From JAYWXI01 sp036016955 (lineage in GTDB: Bacteria; Bacteroidota; Bacteroidia; Flavobacteriales; Weeksellaceae), in assembly GCF_036016955.1 (NCBI RefSeq), contig NZ_JAYWXI010000019.1, positions 1 to 20,792 of the forward strand: a stretch of 20,792 bases of DNA, written 5' to 3'. Positions within the stretch are counted from its first letter, which is position 1. The number at the start of each line of letters is the position of its first letter. Made by a program: the position numbers and the translations under genes. Below, in pieces: positions 13,492-20,792 of this stretch. The notes under the pieces are model-generated. The model worked only from the letters and a program-made list of their open reading frames with translations, had not been told where the DNA came from and did not search any database.

Positions 13492-13832
13492 AACATTAAA
13501 ATTTTGAACGCTAACAAATTTAATAAAAATAAAACGAAAAAAAACTTGGGTGATTTCCTTGCGCCCACCACTCCCGCCGCACCAACCCCCAAAAGACAAC
13601 TCCCTGAAAAACAAACCAAAAGCTCGCTTTATAGACATTTCGAACGTTCTCAAAACAGAAGCCTCCCCAGCAGACTACTGATTAAAATCAGGATTTCACG
13701 TTTTATCCGATACGCGCTTTGAAAAAGAAGTTAAACCCCATTTGTTTTGCCCAAAGGCAGCCCCACCGAAAAACAGTTTGGATTATCCGGCAAAATAATT
13801 TACCTTTAACTTCCGTAATTTAATAAGACCCT
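13492..13832. other. Divergent intergenic region with promoters for both sides
   Basis: It holds the -7 element TAAATTTG (13522-13515, minus strand) for the GreA-like gene and the full promoter of the HerA-like gene (13777-13808, plus strand). I see no gene, repeat or clear hairpin in the remaining bases. Confidence 0.6.
13777..13808 (+). promoter_or_regulatory. Promoter of the HerA-like/exonuclease unit
   Basis: TTTG (13777-13780), a 20-base spacer and TACCTTTA (13801-13808) match the Bacteroidota consensus apart from the last base. The ATG follows at 13833. Confidence 0.65.
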
Positions 13833-15365
13833 ATGGCAAACCAACAGAAATTCATACAGGAGCTCTCCTCCAGATATACCCCGAAAGGCGAACATCTCAT
13901 TTTAGGCAAAGGCCTCTTGGACGGAAACGTCGTTACCGAAGTCGACGTTACCATCCCCTTGAAAACCATCAACCGCCACGGCCTGATTGCCGGAGCCACC
14001 GGAACCGGAAAAACCAAAACGGTGCAAGCTTTTGTAGAACAGCTTTCCCATGCCGGCATTCCTTCTTTGGTATTGGACATCAAGGGCGATTTTTCGGGCA
14101 TTGCCAAGGCCGGAGAAAAAAACAGCATCATCGAAGAGCGTTACCAAAAAACGGGACTCCAGTGGCAAGCCCAAGGCTTCCCCGTGGAACTAATGACCAT
14201 CTCCGGCGAGCAAGGCGTAAAACTAAGAGCTACCGTTACCGAATTCGGGCCCGTTCTTCTTTCTAAGATACTGACGCTCAACGAAACCCAGAGCAGCATC
14301 ATGGCCATCGTCTTTAAATACTGCGACGACAAAAGCCTGCCCCTTATTGATCTGGACGACCTTAAAAAAGTACTCCAATACTTAACCACAGATCCGCAAG
14401 GCAAAAGCGAACTTGCCGAAAACTACGGCACCATATCGCCCGCTTCATTAGGAGCCATCCTGCGGTCCATCGTCGCTTTGGAACAGCAAGGCGCCACACA
14501 ATTCTTTGGCGAACCCAGCTTCGACGTTCAGGACCTGCTGCAGCAAAAAGACGGTAAAGGCGTTGTCAACATCCTGCGCGTGGGTAACATCCAAAACAAA
14601 CCCCAACTGTTTTCCACCTTCATGCTTTCGCTTTTCGCCGAAATCTACATGACCTTCCCCGAAGAAGGCGACTCGGGAAAACCCAAACTCGTGCTTTTCA
14701 TCGACGAAGCCCACCTGATTTTCAAAGAAGCCTCCAAAGCCCTGCAGGATCAAATTGAAACCATGGTAAAACTCATCCGTTCCAAAGGCGTGGGGCTTTA
14801 CTTCATCACCCAGATTCCCGGCGATGTTCCCGAAAACGTCCTTTCCCAGTTGGGGATGAAAATCCAACACGCTCTGAGAGGCTTTACCGCCAAAGACCGT
14901 AAAGAAATTTCTAAAGCCGTAGAAAACTATCCTCTTACCGAGTTTTACGATGCCGCACAGCTCATTCAAAACCTCGGGATTGGCGAAGCCTTTGTTACCG
15001 CTTTGGACGAAAAAGGCATCCCTACCCCCTTGGTTCACACCTATCTCATCTCGCCCGAGTCCCGCATGGACGTCTTAACAGAGACCGAAGTCGTTGAACT
15101 GACCAACCGTTCGGCCTTGGTCGCCAAGTACGAACAACCCGTTAATAAAGAGTCGGCTTACGAAATGCTAACCCACCGAATGACTCAGGCCACCGGCGCT
15201 CCGGCGCCCAAGCCCGCTACCCCTGCCACCCCCACAAAAGAAGAACCCAGCCTTTTGGAAAGCATGATGAAAAGCCGTGCGGGCAAAACCTTTACCAACA
15301 CACTGGCAAGAGAGGGGGCCAAATTTGTACTGGGCATGTTAGGGTTAGGAACCAAAAGAAGATAA
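13833..15365 (+). CDS. HerA-like P-loop ATPase (DUF853, YjgR type)
   Basis: The 510-aa protein has Walker A GATGTGKT (54-61) and Walker B LVLFIDEAH (D291, E292), with an Arg/Gln-rich sensor region typical of the FtsK/HerA superfamily. The full length and the DUF853 layout match E. coli YjgR, whose role is not established. Related HerA proteins are hexameric DNA translocases working with nucleases in end processing. The C-terminus has a Pro/Ala/Thr-rich linker (about 450-470) and a short tail. The next gene, a DEDDh exonuclease, starts only 6 bases downstream, so a functional pair on DNA is plausible. Confidence 0.92.
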   Translation: MANQQKFIQELSSRYTPKGEHLILGKGLLDGNVVTEVDVTIPLKTINRHGLIAGATGTGKTKTVQAFVEQLSHAGIPSLVLDIKGDFSGIAKAGEKNSIIEERYQKTGLQWQAQGFPVELMTISGEQGVKLRATVTEFGPVLLSKILTLNETQSSIMAIVFKYCDDKSLPLIDLDDLKKVLQYLTTDPQGKSELAENYGTISPASLGAILRSIVALEQQGATQFFGEPSFDVQDLLQQKDGKGVVNILRVGNIQNKPQLFSTFMLSLFAEIYMTFPEEGDSGKPKLVLFIDEAHLIFKEASKALQDQIETMVKLIRSKGVGLYFITQIPGDVPENVLSQLGMKIQHALRGFTAKDRKEISKAVENYPLTEFYDAAQLIQNLGIGEAFVTALDEKGIPTPLVHTYLISPESRMDVLTETEVVELTNRSALVAKYEQPVNKESAYEMLTHRMTQATGAPAPKPATPATPTKEEPSLLESMMKSRAGKTFTNTLAREGAKFVLGMLGLGTKRR

Positions 15366-15371
15366 AAACGC

Positions 15372-16604
15372 GTGTATTCCGTAATAGACATAGAAAGTAA
15401 CGGAGCGGGATTTCGGCAGGAAAGCATCATAGACATTGCTGTTTTCCGGTTTGACGGGCATGAGGTAACCGACCAGTTCATCTCCCTCGTCAACCCCGAA
15501 GCCGACATCACTCCTTTTGTGCAAAAACTCACCGGCATTACACCAAAAATGGTGAAAACCGCACCAAAATTTCACGAAATCGCCAAACGCCTCGTCGAAA
15601 TCACGGAGGGAACCACTTTGGTCGGCCACAACATCGAATTCGATTACCGCCTGCTGCGCCAATCGTTCAAACGTCTCGGCTACGATTTTAAAATCGACAC
15701 GCTGGACACCATTCCTTTGGCCAAAAAACTCATCCCCGAAGCCGAAAGCTACTCGTTAGGAAAGCTGGTAAAGTCGCTCGGCATCCCCTTAATAAAACCG
15801 CATCGCGCCGATGCCGACGCAAGAGCCACCGTCGATTTGTTCAAGCTCCTGTTGGCCAAAGACACCGATAACGAAATCATCCGCCAACAGCACGACGATA
15901 CCAATGCCAAAACCTACGTCAACAAAATAAAAGCCCTTACGCAGGATTTGCCCAGCGAAAGAGGCCTGCTTTATTTTCAAGATGCCCAGGGACAGATTTT
16001 GTATTCCGACTACGTGGACGATTTCAACAAATTCGCCAAAAAAGTTTTCAATGCCAAATCCAAACGTTGGGCCGAGATCCAACAGCACACCGAACAGCTG
16101 CATTACGAACCCGCCGCCCACCGACTACTGGCCCGACTCCTAATGAAAACCAAAGGCCTCGATAAACGGGAAACCCTCCCCTTCGGCCTTTACCATCGCA
16201 GCGGCAAATACCTCGTGGAAAAAAACACCCTCCACAAAGACGACAAACCCCTGTTGAAATTTCGGTCTTTCACCCAAGGTCTAAAGGTGCTTCAGTACCT
16301 TAATCAAACGCCGGAACTCCAAAACCCCGAAGCACTCCGCCAGAAAATAAGTCTAAAAAAACGAAACGAAATTTGGACCATCAGCGGGCGCACCTTGGGC
16401 GAAAAAGTCTTTTTGGTGATCGAAAACGGAAAAGCCAACGCCTACGGATTTTACGAATTTTACCCCCAAATCGAAAGTCCGGAAAAAATAAATAAACTGA
16501 AAATAAAACTTCCCGCTTCGACCGCGGACTTGCAAAACGAAATGCAACTCACCTTGTTAAAAGGAGAACTTCGCATCTCGCCCCTCCCCCCCTCCGCCCG
16601 ATAA
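15372..16604 (+). CDS. DEDDh exonuclease with a degenerate GIY-YIG-like domain
   Basis: The GTG start gives 410 residues. Residues 1-165 are a DnaQ-like 3'-5' exonuclease with all five DEDDh residues: D6, E8, D91 (GHNIEFD), H144 and D149 (HRADADA). Residues about 193-265 follow the pattern of a UvrC/Cho-type GIY-YIG domain, but the key motifs are altered: LLY replaces GIY/GVY and YSD replaces YIG/YVG. This part is probably non-catalytic. The remainder (about 270-410) is unassigned. DnaQ plus GIY-YIG fusions are known in Bacteroidota. The ancestral job is probably repair or proofreading. Six bases separate it from the HerA-like gene. The 3' end contains a run of seven C (16586-16592). Confidence 0.88.
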   Translation: MYSVIDIESNGAGFRQESIIDIAVFRFDGHEVTDQFISLVNPEADITPFVQKLTGITPKMVKTAPKFHEIAKRLVEITEGTTLVGHNIEFDYRLLRQSFKRLGYDFKIDTLDTIPLAKKLIPEAESYSLGKLVKSLGIPLIKPHRADADARATVDLFKLLLAKDTDNEIIRQQHDDTNAKTYVNKIKALTQDLPSERGLLYFQDAQGQILYSDYVDDFNKFAKKVFNAKSKRWAEIQQHTEQLHYEPAAHRLLARLLMKTKGLDKRETLPFGLYHRSGKYLVEKNTLHKDDKPLLKFRSFTQGLKVLQYLNQTPELQNPEALRQKISLKKRNEIWTISGRTLGEKVFLVIENGKANAYGFYEFYPQIESPEKINKLKIKLPASTADLQNEMQLTLLKGELRISPLPPSAR

Positions 16605-16620
16605 AGCTGAAAATATTTTT

Positions 16621-16628
16621 TACCTTTG
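16621..16628 (+). promoter_or_regulatory. -7 element of lysA
   Basis: TACCTTTG matches TAnnTTTG exactly, 41 bases before the lysA ATG. No clear TTG is found at the -33 distance. Confidence 0.55.
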
Positions 16629-16655
16629 CAAACGCTCGCCTTGCACGAGCGCAAA
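16629..16655 (+). promoter_or_regulatory. Hairpin in the lysA 5' leader
   Basis: CGCTCG (16633-16638), a 7-base loop and CGAGCG (16646-16651) form a stem right at the expected transcript start, leaving an unpaired A-rich stretch before the ATG. It may protect the 5' end or modulate initiation. It is too small for a lysine riboswitch. Confidence 0.5.
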
Positions 16656-16669
16656 AAACAGCACTAACA

Positions 16670-17869
16670 ATGACAGATAAAGATCTATTGGGCATTGCTC
16701 AAGAATTCGGTACCCCCGTGTACGTTTACCATGCCGAAAGCATCAAGGCACAATACGAAAAACTAACGGCTTCCTTCGGTGAAAAGACCAAGTTTTTCTA
16801 TGCCGCCAAAGCCCTAACCAACCTCAATATCCTGAAATACATTCAGCAATTGGGCGCCAATTTGGATTGCGTGTCCATCCACGAAGTCCGTTTAGGACTA
16901 AAGGCCGGCTTTCCTTCCGAACGCATCCTCTTCACCCCGAACTGCGTGGATTTGGCTGAAATAGAAGAAGCCATGGCGCACCGCGTCCATATCAATATCG
17001 ACAACATTTCCATTCTGGAACAATTCGGCACCAAATACGGGGATCGCTACCCGATTTTCGTAAGGATTAACCCGCATATTTTTGCCGGAGGAAACTATAA
17101 AATTTCCACCGGGCACATCGACTCCAAGTTCGGGATCTCCATCCACCAACTCCGCCATATCGAGCGAGTGATGAAATCCACCAACCTGAATATCGAAGGG
17201 CTCCATATGCATACCGGGAGCGAGATTAAAGACACCGACGTTTTCCTTCAAGGTTTGGAAATCATGCTCGATCTTGCCCAACACTTCCCCAACCTGAAAT
17301 ACATCGACATGGGCAGCGGCTTTAAAGTGCCCTACCAAGAAGGCGAAGTGGAAACCGACGTTAAAACGCTCGGAAAAAAAGTAAGTGCCGCCGTGGATCA
17401 ATTCAAAAAAGAAACCGGACGGGATTTTGAACTATGGTTTGAACCCGGAAAATTCTTGGTCAGCCAGTCCGGCCATTTCTTGGTGAAAGCCAACGTCATC
17501 AAACAAACCACCGCCACGGTTTTCGTAGGTGTCAACTCGGGTTTCAATCACCTGATCCGCCCGATGTTCTACGACGCTTATCACGTGATCGAAAACCTCT
17601 CCAACCCCCACGGCCCCGAACGCATCTACACCGTGGTCGGCCACATCTGCGAAACCGACACGTTCGCTTGGGACCGGAAAATCAATGAGGTGAAAGAAGG
17701 CGACCTCTTGGTCTTCCGCAACGCCGGAGCCTACGGCTTTGAAATGAGTTCCAACTTCAACTCCCGACTCAAGCCCGCCGAGGTTTTGTTTATGGACGGC
17801 AAAGCCCATTTGATCAGAAAAAGAGACGACTTCGAGGATTTGCTACGCAACCAAATCGAAGTGCTTTAG
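16670..17869 (+). CDS. lysA: Diaminopimelate decarboxylase
   Basis: LysA converts meso-diaminopimelate to L-lysine with pyridoxal phosphate, the last step of lysine synthesis, in the cytosol. The 399-aa alanine-racemase-fold type III decarboxylase shows the PLP lysine K47 in FYAAKALTN, HTGSEI (181-186), the Gly-rich MGSGF (214-218), EPGKF (258-262), the catalytic Cys of the other subunit in CETDTF (C327) and AGAYGFEMSS (Y355). Length is within the normal range for Bacteroidota LysA. It has its own -7 element and leader hairpin. Nothing suggests linkage to other lysine genes here. Confidence 0.95.
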   Translation: MTDKDLLGIAQEFGTPVYVYHAESIKAQYEKLTASFGEKTKFFYAAKALTNLNILKYIQQLGANLDCVSIHEVRLGLKAGFPSERILFTPNCVDLAEIEEAMAHRVHINIDNISILEQFGTKYGDRYPIFVRINPHIFAGGNYKISTGHIDSKFGISIHQLRHIERVMKSTNLNIEGLHMHTGSEIKDTDVFLQGLEIMLDLAQHFPNLKYIDMGSGFKVPYQEGEVETDVKTLGKKVSAAVDQFKKETGRDFELWFEPGKFLVSQSGHFLVKANVIKQTTATVFVGVNSGFNHLIRPMFYDAYHVIENLSNPHGPERIYTVVGHICETDTFAWDRKINEVKEGDLLVFRNAGAYGFEMSSNFNSRLKPAEVLFMDGKAHLIRKRDDFEDLLRNQIEVL

Positions 17870-17942
17870 CCCGCTTTTCCCTTCCGAAAGCACCGCTGAC
17901 GGAAAGAAGAACGCTCCCCCCTAACCTTAAATTCGCCGCATT

Positions 17943-18437
17943 ATGAAGAAGCTATTAATGGTCTTTGGATTTTTAGTTTTCGGAACCACCCAAGCGCAAT
18001 TCGTTTTGGACGACTTGGACGACGATCAGTTTTTGCAGGAAAACGGAAGAACCCTCTTCGCTGCCAGCCTGAAGCATCCGATGGAGCACGTCCGCATTAA
18101 ACATTGCCAAGCGGAACATACCCGCTACGCAAGACCCTCCGAAGGCCCGGAGGCCTTCCGCAAAGAGCTGTTTCGCACCATGCAAGCCTACATCGACAAA
18201 GAGACCTATGCCCTCAACGGGACGTTCAGTTTCATCTTTCGGATTAGCACACAAGGTCGCATTACTGACGTGCGCCTCCATCCCAAAGTGGCCAATAGCG
18301 AACTCTTGGAGCGCGACCTGAAGCTGATGATCCGCCGCCTGAAATCCTCTTGGATCCCTGCCTCATGCAAAGGAGTCCCCCTCGAATCGGAGGTTCGGCT
18401 GAAAGTAAACTTCCAAACCGAATTTTTCGACTCATAA
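17943..18437 (+). CDS. Secreted protein with a TonB-C-like domain
   Basis: The 164-aa protein has a type I signal peptide (about 1-19, ending TTQAQ), an Asp-rich segment (DDLDDDQ) and a C-terminal domain (about 88-160). Its pattern, FSFIFRISTQGRITDV then a conserved-looking Trp and SCKGVPLESEVRLKVNF, resembles the TonB C-terminal fold common in Bacteroidota envelope proteins. There is no TM anchor or Pro-rich spacer, so it is not a true TonB. It may bind peptidoglycan or a receptor in the periplasm. Function is unknown. It ends in a hairpin-rich convergent region. Confidence 0.75.
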   Translation: MKKLLMVFGFLVFGTTQAQFVLDDLDDDQFLQENGRTLFAASLKHPMEHVRIKHCQAEHTRYARPSEGPEAFRKELFRTMQAYIDKETYALNGTFSFIFRISTQGRITDVRLHPKVANSELLERDLKLMIRRLKSSWIPASCKGVPLESEVRLKVNFQTEFFDS

Positions 18438-18444
18438 CCCCCTC

Positions 18445-18471
18445 GATGCCGCATCCAAATGACGCGGCATC
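18445..18471 (+). repeat. Hairpin GATGCCGC / GCGGCATC after the TonB-C-like gene
   Basis: A perfect 8-bp dyad with an 11-base loop starts about 8 bases past the stop at 18437. It lacks a T tract, so it is a probable 3'-end structure rather than a standard terminator. Confidence 0.5.
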
Positions 18472-18510
18472 GGCGTACGCCCGAACCACACCCCGGCGCA
18501 GCCTAAGGCC

Positions 18511-18545
18511 ACGCCGCGTTGCAGGGTAAAGCAACGCACAGGCGT
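18511..18545. repeat. Hairpin GCGTTGC / GCAACGC in the convergent region
   Basis: Perfect 7-bp arms (18516-18522, 18531-18537) enclose an 8-base loop, with outer ACGCC/GGCGT pairing. On the plus strand it is followed by A, not T. Its role is unclear; it may be part of a GC-rich repeat. Confidence 0.45.
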
Positions 18546-18587
18546 AAAAAAGAACGCTTCGGTCGGCAAATTGCCAACCGAAGCGTT
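18546..18587 (-). terminator. Intrinsic terminator of the HU-like/DUF4469 gene
   Basis: On the minus strand AACGCTTCGGT-t-GGC pairs with GCC-g-ACCGAAGCGTT across a 5-base loop, and CTTTTTT follows. It lies 26 bases beyond the stop at 18614. Confidence 0.82.
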
Positions 18588-18613
18588 GCTTTCTATAACC
18601 CAGCCGAAAACCT

Positions 18614-19336
18614 CTACGATACAATTACTATAGGGGTAGATAAAGTTTCGGTTCTGGGGTCTTTGAGCAGAACGTTCCCCTTAGTGAACTGCGTGGTAAT
18701 GCTCAGCTCATAGTTTCCTAACTCCAAATCTGCAGGAACGAGAATCAGCAGGCGCGAAGGTTCGTTCAGGGCGATTTTCTCCGGGGCCAGTTTCACCTCG
18801 GTTTGGGTGTCGATATTCTTAAGCACCACCCCGTTTTGGGGATTACCGCCGTCGATTTTGATGAAGGTTCCTCGGATTTCTGCATTGCGCCCACGGGTGA
18901 GCGTGCCGTCCGATTTCCCCGTCGTGGTATCGGTAATGCTGAATACGCTCATCGGGCCGGACTGCTCGCCGAGGATTTCCACCTTGGTGTCGGCCGCAGC
19001 TTTCCGCAATTCGGTGCCTTGATTGACGTTCACGTAAACCGTATGTTTCTCCTTGTCCCACGTTTTGCCGTAAAACACCCCGCGGATGGCAGGGCGCATA
19101 TACACCAAGCCTGTATTGACACTATACCCGTTGAGCACCAGCTCGGAGGCTTTTCGGTTGAAGCGGGTAAGGATGTCCACGGCCGTTTCGGTGCGGATTT
19201 CCATGCCTTCTTTTCTCAGGGCTTCCACAATCTCGGGGATGCCGAGGCTTCCCGCCGAAAGAGGTACGGCGACAAAATCGCTCGGGTCGTCTTTGGTAAG
19301 GAGGTTGGGACGCAACCATGCTTTTAGAGTATTCAT
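18614..19336 (-). CDS. HU-like DNA-binding domain protein with DUF4469
   Basis: The 240-aa protein has an N-terminal half (about 1-120) of the Bacteroidota HU/IHF-like type (PEIVEALRKEGMEIRTETAVDIL, then MRPAIRGVF and YVNVNQGTELRKA) and a C-terminal Ig-like DUF4469 half (about 130-240; SGPMSVFSITD, LLILVPADLELGNYELSI). Members may bind DNA, but the Ig-like tail is also found in surface proteins, so the role is open. It is next to a FISUMP surface protein gene on the same strand, separated by 327 bases of unusual GC-rich DNA. Confidence 0.82.
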   Translation of the reverse strand: MNTLKAWLRPNLLTKDDPSDFVAVPLSAGSLGIPEIVEALRKEGMEIRTETAVDILTRFNRKASELVLNGYSVNTGLVYMRPAIRGVFYGKTWDKEKHTVYVNVNQGTELRKAAADTKVEILGEQSGPMSVFSITDTTTGKSDGTLTRGRNAEIRGTFIKIDGGNPQNGVVLKNIDTQTEVKLAPEKIALNEPSRLLILVPADLELGNYELSITTQFTKGNVLLKDPRTETLSTPIVIVS

Positions 19337-19663
19337 AACCTATCGTATTTTAAGGGTTAAACATTTTTTATATGAAGGATTTTTATTCCTAACGTTTTCC
19401 AATCCTGAAGCCCGACTCTGAAGGCAAAGCCAACACTTCGGGTTTTGAGGCAGGAAAACGATTTTAGAACTTTTTTTAACGGGGCTTTGTCTGCCAACGC
19501 TCTTGGGAAGGGCATTGGCAGGGGGGGGCGCTCCGTTTGGTTTTTGGGGTGGCCTTTTTGGGGAGGCCCCCAGGGTCTCCCCCTGCAACCCCCTGGGGTT
19601 GCGGGCAGCCCCTCCCCAAGCCCTTAGGCGGCGGGCCGGCGGCAAACCGCCGAGAACGCACGG
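19337..19663. other. GC-rich, highly structured non-coding region
   Basis: No convincing gene is present; open frames here have the repetitive Pro/Gly/Arg composition of non-coding GC-rich DNA. From about 19495 to 19650 the strand is packed with complementary G and C blocks: GCAACCCC-CT-GGGGTTGC near 19588, an outer TGGGGAGG/CCTCCCCA pair, GGCGG/CCGCC near 19630-19655 and a G8 run at 19521-19528. It looks like a folded RNA end or a dispersed repeat. The bases 19337-19495 show no clear promoter for the HU-like gene. Confidence 0.55.
19521..19528 (+). repeat. G8 homopolymer in the intergenic structure
   Basis: Eight consecutive G, preceded by GGCA and followed by CGCTCC. It is outside coding sequence but between two genes of a surface-protein region, so tract-length changes could affect RNA structure. 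This is an inference. Confidence 0.6.
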
Positions 19664-20792
19664 TTAATCCTTGAGGCACCTCACGGCAAGCCCGGTGCTC
19701 TGGCGCCAACTGTCGTACACGTTGCTAATGCCGCTGTTGAATTCCAAGAACCAAGCGAGGATACCATTGGGCGAACTAGACCAGTAGAACCCGTTGCTAC
19801 CTAGGTTGCCGAACGACGACGAGCCGACGCGGTAACCGGCAGCAGGCAGACGCAAAACACGCTCATTCCATAAAGCTGAACTATTCGTACCCGTATTATA
19901 CGAAGTAGGAGAGCCCACAATGGCAGTTTGCAATTCTAACAATTCTTCGTTACTTGGCGTATGGTAACCTGCAGGACACGGGTCGGTAGATTTGGAATAA
20001 GTAGCCTGCCAACCGCTATTCCATTGTGAAGGATTTACAGGCGTAACTCCACCAGATGAACTCCATGTTAACAACTCATGCCCGTCAGAGTCCCTCGCAT
20101 ACTGGAATAATGAACCATACGCACGCCAGTCCCTCTTAATCTGGTCTGCCGTTGGGTTAGAAAGAGGTACGGCTGTTGATGTATTATTTGGATCCAACGA
20201 ACCCGCCTGATAGGCAGGATTAAAGTAGGGAGATCCTACCCTAGCATACTCCGCTCCTAAATTATTATTGAGCCAAGTCCTACCATCGGGTCCTGTAACG
20301 GGGACATAGATAAACTGATGCTCTAATCTTCCGTTAGTCTGCACCCCAAACTTCTTATCCGGAATCCCGCCCATGGCTTTTACCCCAAACGGCGTACCGG
20401 AGACATTCCCATTAAAGGTGATGGTGTAAGCCGATACCCCCGAAATCAGATTGTACTGCTGACCGTCAGGACCATAAGTTTTCGCTTTGAAAGGGCTGCC
20501 CGACACGTTTCGCAACTTCGCCGTAATCGTTCCACTTGCCCCCGCCAAAGTCCCCGAAGGATAGTACAATTTGAAGTCCTGGGTGCCTCCCGCATCGTTC
20601 TGGAGCGGCAAAATCTGCTCGTAAGCCGAATAGCTGCCGTTGGTCGGGTTGGCATCGGTGTAAGGGATTACCACATCAAACTCGTAACCGTCCGGAATAC
20701 CCGTGGCCGGCGAATGGTACTTTTGATTGTTGTAGTCTAAAGCCACAATCAACTGGTCTTTTACCGGCCCCAAAGTCGCCGTGGCGGCACTG
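19664..20792 (-). CDS. 3' part of a FISUMP-domain surface protein
   Basis: The frame is open to the window edge, so the true N-terminus lies outside; the TTG at 20773 is not a start. The visible 375 residues begin with Ig-like/adhesin-type beta sequence (TGSPFKAKTYGPDGQQY and a parallel GTPFGVKAMGG segment look like repeats). They end in a Fibrobacter succinogenes major paralogous (FISUMP) domain over the last 210 residues or so: WLNNNLGAEYARV, DPCPAGYHTPSNEELLEL, LPAAGYRVG, GFYWSSS and GLAVRCLKD. Such domains occur in many paralogous extracellular proteins of Bacteroidota. The ligand is unknown. No sorting signal is seen at the C-terminus. Confidence 0.9.
   Translation of the reverse strand, partial: SAATATLGPVKDQLIVALDYNNQKYHSPATGIPDGYEFDVVIPYTDANPTNGSYSAYEQILPLQNDAGGTQDFKLYYPSGTLAGASGTITAKLRNVSGSPFKAKTYGPDGQQYNLISGVSAYTITFNGNVSGTPFGVKAMGGIPDKKFGVQTNGRLEHQFIYVPVTGPDGRTWLNNNLGAEYARVGSPYFNPAYQAGSLDPNNTSTAVPLSNPTADQIKRDWRAYGSLFQYARDSDGHELLTWSSSGGVTPVNPSQWNSGWQATYSKSTDPCPAGYHTPSNEELLELQTAIVGSPTSYNTGTNSSALWNERVLRLPAAGYRVGSSSFGNLGSNGFYWSSSPNGILAWFLEFNSGISNVYDSWRQSTGLAVRCLKD

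Noticed and set aside
13492..13653. N-terminal extension of the GreA-like gene
   Set aside because: The extra residues do not fit the family and a perfect TAAATTTG promoter element lies inside it, so the ATG at 13491 is preferred.
16629..16655. Lysine riboswitch before lysA
   Set aside because: The leader is only about 35 bases with one small hairpin, far too short for the L-box.
18445..18471. Intrinsic terminator of the TonB-C-like gene
   Set aside because: The stem is perfect but no T tract follows, so it is listed as a hairpin.
19340..19709. Minus-strand open frames in the GC-rich block
   Set aside because: Repetitive Pro/Gly/Arg composition produced by G/C blocks, no domain and no start context; treated as non-coding.
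1..20792. CRISPR array, insertion sequence or transposase
   Set aside because: No regularly spaced repeats, no transposase or integrase reading frame and no terminal inverted repeats were seen.

Overview
The window reads as a chromosomal stretch of a Flavobacteriia-type Bacteroidota, probably Weeksellaceae-like. The protein families fit this: a Bacteroidota RseP, a DUF6646-like barrel, DUF6132, an HU-like/DUF4469 protein and a FISUMP surface protein. The promoters fit it too: many follow the Bacteroidota pattern TTG-N19/20-TAnnTTTG. No species is claimed. Two base-composition regimes meet at a tRNA-Asn(GTT) gene at about 5.4 kb. By eye, 1-5.37 kb is very AT-rich, and everything to the right has roughly balanced GC.

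Left part (1-5374) is an accessory region on the 3' side of tRNA-Asn, the usual side for tRNA-targeted integration. All genes are on the minus strand. In transcription order they are: a gene whose 5' end looks like a lipoprotein signal peptide broken by a stop (5133-4450); a perfect 20-bp palindrome; a promoter and a roughly 180-nt rod-shaped RNA ending in an intrinsic terminator (about 4328-4145); a coiled-coil/4-TM/coiled-coil protein; a membrane-anchored VWA-like protein; an exported staphylococcal-nuclease-type enzyme; a second transcription unit with an exported single-TM protein that carries a G9 tract in its coding sequence; and the start of another gene running off the window. I recognise no named system. 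The layout suggests an RNA-leader-controlled, envelope-located island system.

Middle part: tRNA-Asn with promoter and terminator, rseP (site-2 protease), a small outer-membrane barrel protein, and on the plus strand an omega-amidase-like nitrilase. Next comes a sulfur/persulfide detoxification cluster on the minus strand (13039 down to 8509): Crp/Fnr regulator, TauE/SafE exporter, CstB-like persulfide dioxygenase-sulfurtransferase, rhodanese-cupin fusion, DUF6132 protein, rhodanese and thioredoxin. A perfect AATGTAA-N6-TTACATT dyad sits where a Crp/Fnr protein would bind upstream of the cstB-like gene. A GreA-like gene lies just upstream of the regulator.

Right part: plus-strand genes for a HerA-like ATPase (DUF853), a DEDDh exonuclease with a degenerate GIY-YIG-like region, diaminopimelate decarboxylase (lysA) and a small secreted TonB-C-like protein. 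Convergent to these are an HU-like/DUF4469 protein and the 3' part of a FISUMP-domain surface protein. The last two are separated by an unusually GC-rich, highly structured non-coding stretch.
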